Shown here piece by piece: positions 39,072 to 47,087 of a stretch of 64,000 nucleotides of DNA. A program made the translations under genes and the position numbers. Origin of the DNA: Marinobacter sp. es.048 (GTDB taxonomy: Bacteria > Pseudomonadota > Gammaproteobacteria > Pseudomonadales > Oleiphilaceae); NCBI RefSeq assembly GCF_900188435.1, contig NZ_FYFA01000002.1, positions 1,612,001 through 1,676,000 of the forward strand, in the 5' to 3' direction. Numbering within the stretch: the stretch's first letter is position 1; each line of letters opens with the position of its first letter. The notes beneath the pieces are model-generated. The model was given only the letters and a program-made list of their open reading frames with translations. It was not told the DNA's origin and made no database searches.

Positions 39072-39398
39072 TCAAAGATTGCTGTCCAGGAAGGCCGCCA
39101 GCTGGGATTTGGAGAGTGCGCCGACTTTGGTGGCGTCCACATTGCCGTTCTTGAACAGCATCAGAGTGGGGATGCCACGGATGTTGAACTTCGGCGGGGT
39201 CTGCTCGTTTTCGTCAATGTTGAGCTTGCAGACTTTCAGTTTGCCGTCGTATTCGTCGGCAATCTCTTCAAGCACCGGCGCAATCATCTTGCAGGGACCG
39301 CACCACTCGGCCCAGTAGTCCACCAGTACGGGGACGTCGGACTGCAGAACATCCTGCTCAAAAGAAGCGTCGGTTACATTTACGATATTTCCGCTCAT
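39072..39398 (-). CDS. trxA: Thioredoxin 1
   Basis: A 108-residue cytosolic dithiol oxidoreductase. The active site is '[20 protein letters not shown]', with the cis-proline motif '[13 protein letters not shown]'. ATG 39398 is preferred to ATG 39416 because AGGA is seven bases upstream and the result has standard length. It is divergent from ppx and, as in Pseudomonas, lies close to rho on the chromosome. Confidence 0.96.
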   Translation of the reverse strand: MSGNIVNVTDASFEQDVLQSDVPVLVDYWAEWCGPCKMIAPVLEEIADEYDGKLKVCKLNIDENEQTPPKFNIRGIPTLMLFKNGNVDATKVGALSKSQLAAFLDSNL

Positions 39399-39634
39399 TA
39401 CCTTTTCCTGATTCATGCACTACTGCTGCACAACGGCATATCCCGGGGAATTACCCGACCGGGCACAGGTGCTGTTGACTGTTGCTGAAGGTTGCCCAAG
39501 TTTGCAGACAACCTTTCACCCAAATCACTGTAAGACATACTTTACGCGATTGATCAGCCGGATGTGAAGCGGTAGATCCACTACCATGGGTCGATCCATG
39601 CCTGACCCCGGCCAGATACCGGGTTTTCCGGTTA

Positions 39635-39664
39635 CTGACAGGCCTGAGGGATTTCGCTTATAGT
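39635..39664 (+). promoter_or_regulatory. Probable sigma-70 promoter of ppx
   Basis: CTGACA (39635-39640, five of six consensus), an 18-base spacer and TATAGT (39659-39664, five of six) stand upstream of the ppx GTG start. The predicted start site near 39671 gives a leader of about 29 bases. It lies in the 300-bp region shared with divergent trxA. Confidence 0.65.
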
Positions 39665-39699
39665 ACCCCGCACGTTCACATCAAAAGGATTCCGACCAC

Positions 39700-41226
39700 G
39701 TGACGGCCGCATCCACCGCCGAAAAAGCTGTATCCGCACCCGAGGTGCTGGCAGCCATCGACATGGGCTCGAACAGCTTCCACATGGTGGTTGCCCGACT
39801 AGTGCATGGGGAAATCCGGACCCTCGAGAAGATGGGAGAAAAAGTTCAGCTTGGTGCCGGACTGGATCAGTACAATCGACTGACCGAAGATGCCCAGGAA
39901 CGCGCCCTGGCCTGCTTGGGCCGGTTCGCCCAGCGGCTGAAGGGGATGCCTCCGGAGGCGGTGCAAATTGTCGGCACCAACGCGCTTCGGGTCGCCCGCA
40001 ACGCCCATCAGTTCATGGCGCGGGCCGAGGAGGTTCTGGGCTATCCGGTGGAGATCATTGCCGGTCGGGAGGAAGCTCGCCTGATCTACCTGGGTGTCTC
40101 CCACACCCTGTCTGACGACATCGGCCGTCGGCTGGTAATCGATATCGGCGGGGGCAGCACCGAGTTCATCATCGGCCAGCGGTTCGAACCCCAGGAGCTT
40201 GAGAGCCTGCACATGGGCTGCGTATCGTTCCGGAACCGGTATTTCCCGGACGGCAAGATCACCAAGCGGCAGATGGACAAGGCTGTGACGCACGCCGAGC
40301 AGGAACTGCTTAATATCCGCCAGCACTACCGTTCTGTGGGCTGGCAGAGCGCGGTTGGCTCATCCGGCTCGATCAAGGCCATCGCCAGCATACTGGCGAC
40401 CCTGAAAATCACCGACGGCACCATTACCCTCGCCGCCATGCAGGAGCTTCGCAAGCGCCTGGTGGATATGGGCAAAACGGAGAAACTGGGGGACCTGGGT
40501 GTACGTTCGGATCGCCAGAGCATCTTCCCGGCGGGGTTTGCCATCCTGATGGGGGCATTCCAGTCTCTGGGCATCCGGGATATGTCGTTCGCCGACGGCG
40601 CCCTCCGCGAAGGCCTGCTTTACGACATTGTCGGGCGTATCCAGCACGAGGATGTGCGCGAGCGAACCATATCCGCCCTGCAGGAGCGTTACCATGTAGA
40701 TCAGGAACACGGTGCCGCCGTAGAGGAAACTGCCGTGGCCGCCTGGCAGCAGGTGGCCGATGCATGGGGCCTGAACACAGCAACTGATGAAGAAGTCCTG
40801 CGCTGGGCCTGCCGGCTGCACGAGATCGGCCTGACCATTTCCCATAGCCAGTATCACAAGCACGGTGCCTACCTGTTGCGCTACTCGGACCTGCCCGGCT
40901 TCTCCCAACAGTTCCAGCGGGACCTTGCCACACTGGTGCGTGGCCACCGACGCAAGTTTGCCTCTGCGATCTTTGAAGGGCTGGACCCGGAAGACATCGC
41001 AAGGCTTCGTTACCTTTGTGTACTGGTGCGCCTGGCCGTTCTGATTCAACACCCCCGCAATATGGAAACACCTCCGGCCTTCACGCTGACTGCGCACAAG
41101 GACAAGCTGAGGCTGGAGTTTCCATCAGGCTGGCTGGATGACAGGCCACTGACCCTGGCCGACCTGGAAAACGAGCGGGACTATCTCGCCAAACAGGATT
41201 TTGTTCTGGAGCTGAACGCGGGCTGA
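39700..41226 (+). CDS. ppx: Exopolyphosphatase Ppx/GppA
   Basis: A 508-residue ASKHA-fold enzyme that degrades inorganic polyphosphate and may hydrolyse pppGpp. N-terminal motifs: 'LAAIDMGSNSFHMVVARLVH', 'VEIIAGREEARLIYLGVSHT' and 'LVIDIGGGSTEFIIG'. The C-terminal half is an HD-like domain ('ACRLHEIGLTISHSQYHKHG'). The start is GTG 39700. The usual neighbour ppk is not here, although the trxA/ppx divergence matches Pseudomonas. Confidence 0.94.
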   Translation: MTAASTAEKAVSAPEVLAAIDMGSNSFHMVVARLVHGEIRTLEKMGEKVQLGAGLDQYNRLTEDAQERALACLGRFAQRLKGMPPEAVQIVGTNALRVARNAHQFMARAEEVLGYPVEIIAGREEARLIYLGVSHTLSDDIGRRLVIDIGGGSTEFIIGQRFEPQELESLHMGCVSFRNRYFPDGKITKRQMDKAVTHAEQELLNIRQHYRSVGWQSAVGSSGSIKAIASILATLKITDGTITLAAMQELRKRLVDMGKTEKLGDLGVRSDRQSIFPAGFAILMGAFQSLGIRDMSFADGALREGLLYDIVGRIQHEDVRERTISALQERYHVDQEHGAAVEETAVAAWQQVADAWGLNTATDEEVLRWACRLHEIGLTISHSQYHKHGAYLLRYSDLPGFSQQFQRDLATLVRGHRRKFASAIFEGLDPEDIARLRYLCVLVRLAVLIQHPRNMETPPAFTLTAHKDKLRLEFPSGWLDDRPLTLADLENERDYLAKQDFVLELNAG

Positions 41227-41232
41227 CCGCGT

Positions 41233-43176
41233 TCAGCCGGCCAGCTCTGCCTCCAGCGATTCCACTTCTTCACTGACCTCAAGCCACTGTGCCTCCACCT
41301 CTCCGAGGCGGGCGGTTGCAGTAGCCTGCTCACCCAACAGCTCTTTAAGGCGCGCCTTGCCACTGTCGTCGTAAAGGCCCGGGTCGGACAGCTGCTCTTC
41401 CAGAGCTGACAGCTTCTGTTGAAGCTGATCCATTTCCTTTTCCAGCGCACTCTGCCTCTTACGATAGGGACTGAGCTTCTGACGAAGTGCGGCCTCGACC
41501 CGCTTGCGCGCCTTCCGATCCTCGGCACTCTCACCCACCGCCTCGGCAATCTCTTCGACAGCCTGCTGCCCGGCTGGCATTCGTTTTGGTGCTTCCGTGT
41601 CGTCTTTCCGACGGTCCGCCAGCCAACGCTCGTAATCCTCCAGGTCGCCCTGATATTCCGTTACCCGGCCGTCATTGACCAGCCAGAACTCGTCCACCGT
41701 ATTTCTCAGCAGATGCCGGTCGTGTGAGACCACCACAATGGCACCTTCAAAGTTCTGCAGCGCCATAGTCAGAGCCTGGCGCATTTCCAGGTCCAGATGG
41801 TTAGTCGGTTCGTCCAGCAGGAGCAGGTTCGGTTTTTGCCAGGCAATCACAGCCAACGCCACCCGGGCCTTTTCGCCACCGGAAAACGATCGGATAGCGC
41901 TCAGGGCTTCATCACCATGAAAATCAAAGCCACCCAGGAAGTTCCGGATACTCTGTTCTGAAGCCTTTGGGGACAGACGCTGAAGATGCAGGAAAGGGCT
42001 GGCATCCAGATCCAGCGACTCCAGCTGATGCTGGGCAAAATAGCCGATAGCCAGATGCTCGCCACAGGTGCGATCCCCGGACAACAAAGTGCCCTCGCCC
42101 CTAAGCGCATCCATCAGCGTGGACTTGCCGGCGCCATTGGGGCCCAGCAGGCCAATCCGGCTGCCGGGCAGCAGGGTCAGGTTAATTCCTTCGAGGATTG
42201 GGGTACTGCCGTGGCCGGCCTTGCCATTGCGGATCGATAACAGGGGATTGGAGACCTTTTCAGCCACCGGGAATTCAAAACTGAAGGGCGAATCAATATG
42301 GGCCGGAGCAATGCGCTCCATTCGCTCCAGCGCCTTGACGCGGCTCTGGGCCTGCCGGGCCTTGGTGGCCTTGGCCTTGAATCGGTCGATGAAGCGCTGG
42401 ATTTCGGCGATCCTGGCCTGCTGGCGCTCGAAACCGGCCTGCTGCTGGGCCAGACGCTCACTCCGCTGCCCTTCAAAGGCTGAGTAATTACCCGTATACA
42501 GCTCCAGATTTCGCCGGTCGAAGTGCACCACATGGGTGGCGACCCGATCCATGAAATCACGGTCGTGAGAGATAAACAGCAGAGTCCCGGGGTAGCGGCG
42601 CAGCCAGTTCTCGAGCCACAGACAGGCATCCAGATCCAGGTGATTGGTGGGTTCATCCAGAAGCAGCAGATCGGAAGGTCGCATCAGAGCCTGGGCCAGG
42701 TTCAGCCGGATCCGCCAGCCACCGGAAAACGCCGACACCGGGCGGTCGGCATCTTCGTCAGTGAATCCCAGCCCCCGCAGCAAAGCCTCGGCCCTGCGGG
42801 CTGCAGACCAGGCCTCGTGCACATCCAGTTCCCCGTGTATTCGGGCAATAGCATGGTCATCACCGGCGCTTTCCGCCGTTGCAAGCTCCGCTTCCAGGCG
42901 ACGCAAATCCAGATCGCCATCAAGGACAAAATCCCGGGCGCTACGGTTGGTCGCTTCGATTTCCTGCGCCATATGGGCAATCCGGCAACCACCGGGCAGG
43001 GAGACCGCGCCCTGCTCCGGCGCCAACTGGCCCAGCAAGAGCTGGAAAAGACTGGATTTGCCGGCACCATTGGCACCCACGATAGCGACACGCTGACCGG
43101 GTTGCACCGTCAGGCTGACGGATTCTAGCAACCAGAGGCCGCCCCGTTGTAAACTGAGATCGGTTATCGTTAACAT
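41233..43176 (-). CDS. yheS: ABC-F family ATPase YheS
   Basis: A 647-residue protein with two ABC domains and no membrane part; ABC-F proteins act on the ribosome. Walker A motifs are 'IVGANGAGKSSLFQLL' and 'LLGPNGAGKSTLMDAL', and signature motifs are 'SAFSGGWRIRLNLAQALM' and 'RSFSGGEKARVALAVIA'. The interdomain linker lies around residues 245-310 ('RQAQSRVKALERMER'). A C-terminal coiled coil ('YRKRQSALEKEMDQLQQKLS') supports the YheS subgroup. It is divergent from the TIGR02444 gene; the ATG codons overlap in a CATG palindrome if the longest frames are taken. Confidence 0.92.
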   Translation of the reverse strand: MLTITDLSLQRGGLWLLESVSLTVQPGQRVAIVGANGAGKSSLFQLLLGQLAPEQGAVSLPGGCRIAHMAQEIEATNRSARDFVLDGDLDLRRLEAELATAESAGDDHAIARIHGELDVHEAWSAARRAEALLRGLGFTDEDADRPVSAFSGGWRIRLNLAQALMRPSDLLLLDEPTNHLDLDACLWLENWLRRYPGTLLFISHDRDFMDRVATHVVHFDRRNLELYTGNYSAFEGQRSERLAQQQAGFERQQARIAEIQRFIDRFKAKATKARQAQSRVKALERMERIAPAHIDSPFSFEFPVAEKVSNPLLSIRNGKAGHGSTPILEGINLTLLPGSRIGLLGPNGAGKSTLMDALRGEGTLLSGDRTCGEHLAIGYFAQHQLESLDLDASPFLHLQRLSPKASEQSIRNFLGGFDFHGDEALSAIRSFSGGEKARVALAVIAWQKPNLLLLDEPTNHLDLEMRQALTMALQNFEGAIVVVSHDRHLLRNTVDEFWLVNDGRVTEYQGDLEDYERWLADRRKDDTEAPKRMPAGQQAVEEIAEAVGESAEDRKARKRVEAALRQKLSPYRKRQSALEKEMDQLQQKLSALEEQLSDPGLYDDSGKARLKELLGEQATATARLGEVEAQWLEVSEEVESLEAELAG

Positions 43177-43222
43177 GTTTTCATTTTATCAACGTAAAGT
43201 GTTCAGGGAAGGCACAGCGCCT

Positions 43223-43780
43223 ATGTCGGTCGGCTCGGCTACCATCCCGGATTTTTCGACACCGCCGCTGGAATTGCCAGCCGATATGGAACCGGAGAAC
43301 CCGCTCTGGCGTTTTGCATTGGCGTTCTGGAAACGTCCGGGCGTTCAGAACAGCTGCCTGGCGCTGCAGAATCAGGGCTGGAGCGTGACACGGATTCTCA
43401 GTGCCGCCTGGCTTGCACTCTCTGGCAGGGTCTTCGCAGGGGTCGAGGACGCTACCGTAACAGAGTGGCGCAACCGTGTAACCGTTGCGCTGCGCAGTGC
43501 GAGAAAATCGCTGCCCGGCAACGCCGACAACTGTCAAAAGCTTCGCTCCGGCATCGCGGGCCTGGAGCTTGAAGCCGAACAGATCGAACTGGCCCTGAGC
43601 TGGCGAACGCTAATGACCAACAACCCGGAACACGCTGACATGCAGGGACGCGACACGCTGATCATCAACAATCTGTTTGCGGCGGCACCGACCTCATCGA
43701 TTGAGGACAGTGCCAGGCCCCTGCTGAATACACTGGCCGATACCCTGGCCCACTTTCCAAAGGGAGACCACCAGCCATGA
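43223..43780 (+). CDS. TIGR02444/DUF2390 family protein
   Basis: About 185 residues. The segment 'NPLWRFALAFWKRPGVQNSC' followed by 'LALQNQGWSVTRILSAAWLA' is characteristic of the TIGR02444 proteins beside yheS in Pseudomonas. It is cytosolic, with no signal. ATG 43223 is preferred to the frame opening at 43175, which would overlap the divergent yheS start; AGGGAAGG is upstream but somewhat distant. Its stop overlaps the following gene (ATGA). Function is unknown. Confidence 0.83.
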   Translation: MSVGSATIPDFSTPPLELPADMEPENPLWRFALAFWKRPGVQNSCLALQNQGWSVTRILSAAWLALSGRVFAGVEDATVTEWRNRVTVALRSARKSLPGNADNCQKLRSGIAGLELEAEQIELALSWRTLMTNNPEHADMQGRDTLIINNLFAAAPTSSIEDSARPLLNTLADTLAHFPKGDHQP

Positions 43781-44163
43781 TGATGAAATGGCTAATACGG
43801 CTCTCATTTCCGGCTCTCGGATTGCTGTTATTGCTCATCTTCTTCGGTCTGAACGATCCCGAGCAGGTATCCGAACCAGTGGCAGAAGAGGAACAACCGG
43901 AAATTCCCGCTTTCGAAGGGCTGGTGCCCTCACCCATTCCCACCGAGGGGCCCGAGATTGTGTTCAAATGGCAAGATACCGACGGCAACTGGCACTATGC
44001 TGACCAGCCGCCCGAACAGGGCCGCTGGAACACCCTTGCCATAGAACGGCGTGACAAGGCCTTTCCGCGCCTTCAGCCCCAGGAACCGGAAACAGATTGG
44101 CGATCACCCTACAATGCCCCTTTCTCTCTGGGACCGTCCTCTGCCGGCACCAACGGCAGCTGA
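43777..44163 (+). CDS. DUF4124-like membrane-anchored protein
   Basis: A 128-residue protein with one N-terminal membrane helix ('LSFPALGLLLLLIFFGL'), an acidic linker, and the short motif 'IVFKWQDTDGNWHYADQPPE', which is the DUF4124 pattern (K-W-x-D-x-x-G-x-x-H-Y-x-D-x-P-P). The rest is Pro-rich. It probably faces the periplasm. It is translationally coupled to the TIGR02444 gene. Function is unknown. Confidence 0.78.
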   Translation: MMMKWLIRLSFPALGLLLLLIFFGLNDPEQVSEPVAEEEQPEIPAFEGLVPSPIPTEGPEIVFKWQDTDGNWHYADQPPEQGRWNTLAIERRDKAFPRLQPQEPETDWRSPYNAPFSLGPSSAGTNGS

Positions 44164-44287
44164 GTTAACGCGTCCGTTTTCTTAACACATGTTCAGTGGC
44201 ATCTGACGCCAGAACCCGTTACCTTCTGCGTTCTGACAAACACATCGCGGGGCCCTGCCCCGAGCACCGACGTTAAAGGACAATGCA

Positions 44288-45004
44288 ATGAAGAAAACGC
44301 TCCTTGCACTGGCAGTGACTGGCCTCGTTGCCGGCTGTTCCACACCGCCCGAAGCCCCGGAACAACCGAAACTGGAATCTACCGACCAGAAGGTCAGCTA
44401 TGGCATGGGCCTGGTTCTGGGTGAGCGCATGGGTAACGACCTGCCGAACCTGCAAATGGACCAGTTCCTCCAGGGCATCCAGCATGGCCACGCCGGCGAT
44501 GATGAAGCCAAGCGCATGAGCCGCGAAGAAATCCAGCAGGCCCTGATGACATATCAGCAGCAGCTGCAGGAAGAGCAGGGCAAGCAGATGGAAGAACTGG
44601 CCCAGAAGAACCTGGATGCCGGCGAAGCCTTCCTTGCAGAGAACGCAGAGCGTGAAGGTGTGGAAACCACCGAATCCGGCCTGCAGTACGAAGTGCTTGA
44701 GCAAGGTGACGGCGAAAAGCCGGCAGCAACCGACACCGTTCAGGTGCATTACACCGGTGAACTGCTGTCAGGTGAGGTATTTGACAGCTCCCGCGAGCGC
44801 GGCGAGCCGGTAACCTTCGCCCTGAACCAGGTGATTCCCGGCTGGACCGAAGGCCTGCAGCTGATGAGTGAGGGTGCCCGTTACAAGCTCTACATTCCAT
44901 CCGACCTGGCTTATGGCCCGGGTGGTAACCGGGCGATCGGACCAAACGAGACCCTGGTGTTTGATGTCGAACTGCTCAAAATCAACCCTGGCTCTGGCGA
45001 CTGA
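44288..45004 (+). CDS. FKBP-type peptidyl-prolyl isomerase, lipoprotein (Mip/FklB-like)
   Basis: A 238-residue protein with a lipoprotein signal ('LLALAVTGLVAGCSTPPEAP', lipid Cys in VAGC), a helical FKBP_N dimerisation region (residues about 35-125, 'VSYGMGLVLGERMGNDLPN') and a complete FKBP domain ('VQVHYTGELLSGEVFDSSRE', 'VIPGWTEGLQLMSEGARYKL', 'IPSDLAYGPGG'). It should sit on a cell-envelope membrane and help fold periplasmic or outer-membrane proteins. A strong terminator follows 36 bases after the stop. Confidence 0.93.
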   Translation: MKKTLLALAVTGLVAGCSTPPEAPEQPKLESTDQKVSYGMGLVLGERMGNDLPNLQMDQFLQGIQHGHAGDDEAKRMSREEIQQALMTYQQQLQEEQGKQMEELAQKNLDAGEAFLAENAEREGVETTESGLQYEVLEQGDGEKPAATDTVQVHYTGELLSGEVFDSSRERGEPVTFALNQVIPGWTEGLQLMSEGARYKLYIPSDLAYGPGGNRAIGPNETLVFDVELLKINPGSGD

Positions 45005-45040
45005 GCCCGAGCCGGCCGCAGCGAGTTTTGGCGCGGCCAC

Positions 45041-45081
45041 AAAAAAGCCCCAGTCCGGCGTTACCGGCTGGGGCTTTTTTT
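45041..45081 (+). terminator. Bidirectional rho-independent terminator (FKBP gene / rsd)
   Basis: Six A, then the stem GCCCCAG ... CTGGGGC with an inner CCGG pairing, then seven T. It ends the FKBP gene on the plus strand, and the A-run lets it serve rsd on the minus strand as well. Confidence 0.9.
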
Positions 45082-45094
45082 ATTCAGGCGATTC

Positions 45095-45574
45095 TCAGGC
45101 AGAGGCCACTTTGCCGGCATGGGCATTGTGAAGGTGTTCGATCAGGAAATCCTCCATCTCGAACCTGGTCTCCAGAGTTTCACCCAGCTTCGACAACTCG
45201 CCGAACAGTTCTTTGACATCCTCTTCCGACAATTCCCGGCCATCCAGACGGTCATTGAAGTTGAGGGCAACTTCAGTGGTCTGCTCAATCCGGGGGTAAA
45301 CCTTGGCAGCCAATTCCAGGCCGCCGTCGTTGAATTCCCTGGCTTCACGGACCAGTTGCTCGTAGATTTCGAAGTGGCCGGTAGAGACATAATCCACCAG
45401 CACCTCACACAGGCGCACAAACTTTTCTTTCAATGCTTCCGTCTGCGAGAAGTCATTCTCCCCGGACAGGTCGCAGTAATGCACCAGTAGCTCCTGACGT
45501 TCCTTGAGCCAACGATCTATCAGTTCGCTGACGCCGCCCCAGCGCTCCCTGGCATTCCGGCAATTTTCCAACAT
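45095..45574 (-). CDS. rsd: Regulator of sigma D (Rsd/AlgQ)
   Basis: A 159-residue helical protein that binds the housekeeping sigma factor. 'WGGVSELIDRWLKERQELLV', 'YCDLSGE' and 'LCEVLVDYVSTGHFEIYEQL' match the Rsd/AlgQ family. In Pseudomonas AlgQ influences alginate production; the AlgZ/AlgR-type pair lies elsewhere in this window. It is followed by a shared terminator and preceded, on the same strand, by dsbB. Confidence 0.93.
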   Translation of the reverse strand: MLENCRNARERWGGVSELIDRWLKERQELLVHYCDLSGENDFSQTEALKEKFVRLCEVLVDYVSTGHFEIYEQLVREAREFNDGGLELAAKVYPRIEQTTEVALNFNDRLDGRELSEEDVKELFGELSKLGETLETRFEMEDFLIEHLHNAHAGKVASA

Positions 45575-45674
45575 GACGCCTGTTCCCCGCTTGTCTTCGG
45601 TACTTCTGTTTCGGTTTTGATTTTTATTGGGTTTGGATCAAGTTACCCCATGGCTAAGGTCCCCCGCAACCGTT

Positions 45675-46214
45675 TCAGCTCCGAATCCATTCCCGGGGTT
45701 TTTGCCGACGAAACATCACAACCAGGCCGGTAATGACCAGCACCGAGAAAAACACAGCGGTCCAGCCTGGGATGCTCAATCCGAGGAATCGCCACACCAC
45801 TTCGGCGCAGTCTCCGGTGCCCTTGAGTGCAGTAGACAGAACCTCAAACCAGGGCAGGACATCCAGCATATAGTCAACCGACGGCCCACACGCAGGCACC
45901 TGGTCTGCCGGCAGACTCTGCAGCCACAGTTGCCGACCGGCGACACCCAATCCTGCTCCGGCAGTCAGCACAAGCAGGAAACCATAGATACGAACGCCGA
46001 ATCCGGTGGGGCCCTGAAGGAAGGCCAGGAAACTCACCAGACCAGCTCCCATGAAGCCAAAACGCTGTAACCAGCAAAGCGGGCAGGGCTCCAGACCCAT
46101 CACATGCTCCATATAAAAAGCCACACCCAGAAGCGCGGCACATACAAGGAAAATAAGCCCGAAAACCCATCTGCTGGTCAAAAGAACACCTCGAATAGTG
46201 AATTGAAACTGCAA
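45675..46214 (-). CDS. dsbB: Disulfide bond formation protein DsbB
   Basis: A 179-residue inner-membrane quinone-linked oxidase that reoxidises DsbA. Four hydrophobic helices; the first periplasmic loop has Cys44 and Cys47 ('LEPCPLCWLQRFGF') and the second has Cys109 and Cys136 ('VPACGPSVDYML', 'GTGDCAEVVW'). All four redox cysteines are present. It lies 100 bp upstream of rsd on the same strand. The first codons may be extended; a later in-frame start is possible. Confidence 0.94.
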   Translation of the reverse strand: MQFQFTIRGVLLTSRWVFGLIFLVCAALLGVAFYMEHVMGLEPCPLCWLQRFGFMGAGLVSFLAFLQGPTGFGVRIYGFLLVLTAGAGLGVAGRQLWLQSLPADQVPACGPSVDYMLDVLPWFEVLSTALKGTGDCAEVVWRFLGLSIPGWTAVFFSVLVITGLVVMFRRQKPREWIRS

Positions 46215-46274
46215 GCGGCCACGGGGCCTGCTATTCTCGTCACTTAACCCTAAACCACGATCAACTTCAAGCCT

Positions 46275-46724
46275 ATGACACGCCAGCCAAAATCCGTTCT
46301 GACGCTCCTGTTGCTGTTGTTTGCAATGATCCCCTTACCCGCCATTTCCCAGGATGAGGAAAATACCGAAGAGGAAGTGGCTGAAGAGGACCGCGGCGTA
46401 ACCGACTACATCAGTATGGATCCGCCTTTTGTGACCCACGTAGGCACTTCTGGCAACAAGCCGACCTACCTGAAAGCCGCCGTGACACTGCGAGCCCGGA
46501 GCACAAGCACCCGGCCGGCGCTGGAAGCCCACATGCCTCGCCTGAGACACGAACTGGTGATGCTGTTTGGCGAGCAGACCGACACCGGGCGCCTCACGTC
46601 CATGGAAGGCCAGGAGGTCTTGCGCGAGGAAGCCAGGCGGCGAATAAACGCGGTATTGGAGGAACAGCAGACCGACGAGAGCATTGCCGGCGTCCTGTTT
46701 ACAGAATTTGTGGTGCAAAAATAA
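46275..46724 (+). CDS. FliL-like secreted protein, orphan
   Basis: A 149-residue protein with a cleavable-looking signal peptide ('LTLLLLLFAMIPLPAISQDE'), an acidic stretch, then a FliL-type domain ('DYISMDPPFVTHVGTSGNK', 'YLKAAVTLRARSTSTRPALE', ending 'IAGVLFTEFVVQK'). True FliL is anchored near the flagellar stator; here the anchor ends in a likely cleavage site and no flagellar genes are near. Orphan FliL homologues of this kind are common in Pseudomonas-like bacteria; their role is unclear. Confidence 0.8.
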   Translation: MTRQPKSVLTLLLLLFAMIPLPAISQDEENTEEEVAEEDRGVTDYISMDPPFVTHVGTSGNKPTYLKAAVTLRARSTSTRPALEAHMPRLRHELVMLFGEQTDTGRLTSMEGQEVLREEARRRINAVLEEQQTDESIAGVLFTEFVVQK

Positions 46725-46744
46725 GGCTGGAACCCGCCGACGAA

Positions 46745-46960
46745 TCAGGCGATCCGTGAAAAAACATCGTTTGCCTGGCCGCGGTCATCCCGGGCCACCT
46801 GATCGGCATCCTCCCAGCCAGCCTCCCACGCCGCAATAACGACCTCACCGCGATAGGGGCAGCGGGTTTTATCCATGCCCATATTGGCAGCCATGAAGCC
46901 CTGACGGTAGGCCTTGTTAAGCGCTTCCACATCCCAGCCGAGTTTGATATCCCTTGCCAT
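46745..46960 (-). CDS. rmf: Ribosome modulation factor family protein
   Basis: A 71-residue protein, longer than the 55-residue E. coli RMF. Its core 'LNKAYRQGFMAANMGMDKTR' followed by 'CPYRGEVVIAAWEAGWEDAD' matches RMF, which turns 70S ribosomes into hibernating 100S dimers. The usual 'CPY' and 'W..GW' positions are kept. ATG 46960 has GAGG five bases upstream; a longer frame runs into a poly-G tract and is rejected. It lies downstream of gshA on the same strand. Confidence 0.88.
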   Translation of the reverse strand: MARDIKLGWDVEALNKAYRQGFMAANMGMDKTRCPYRGEVVIAAWEAGWEDADQVARDDRGQANDVFSRIA

Positions 46961-47087
46961 AACCGCCTCTCCCGATCCCGATGTTACAAAAATTAACAGC
47001 CGGACCGGGGGGGGGGGAGACAAATCTTTAGTTCGGTTTCTGTGCGTCAGGTCCGCAGACTTCTGCGACGGTACCCCAACACCCTGC

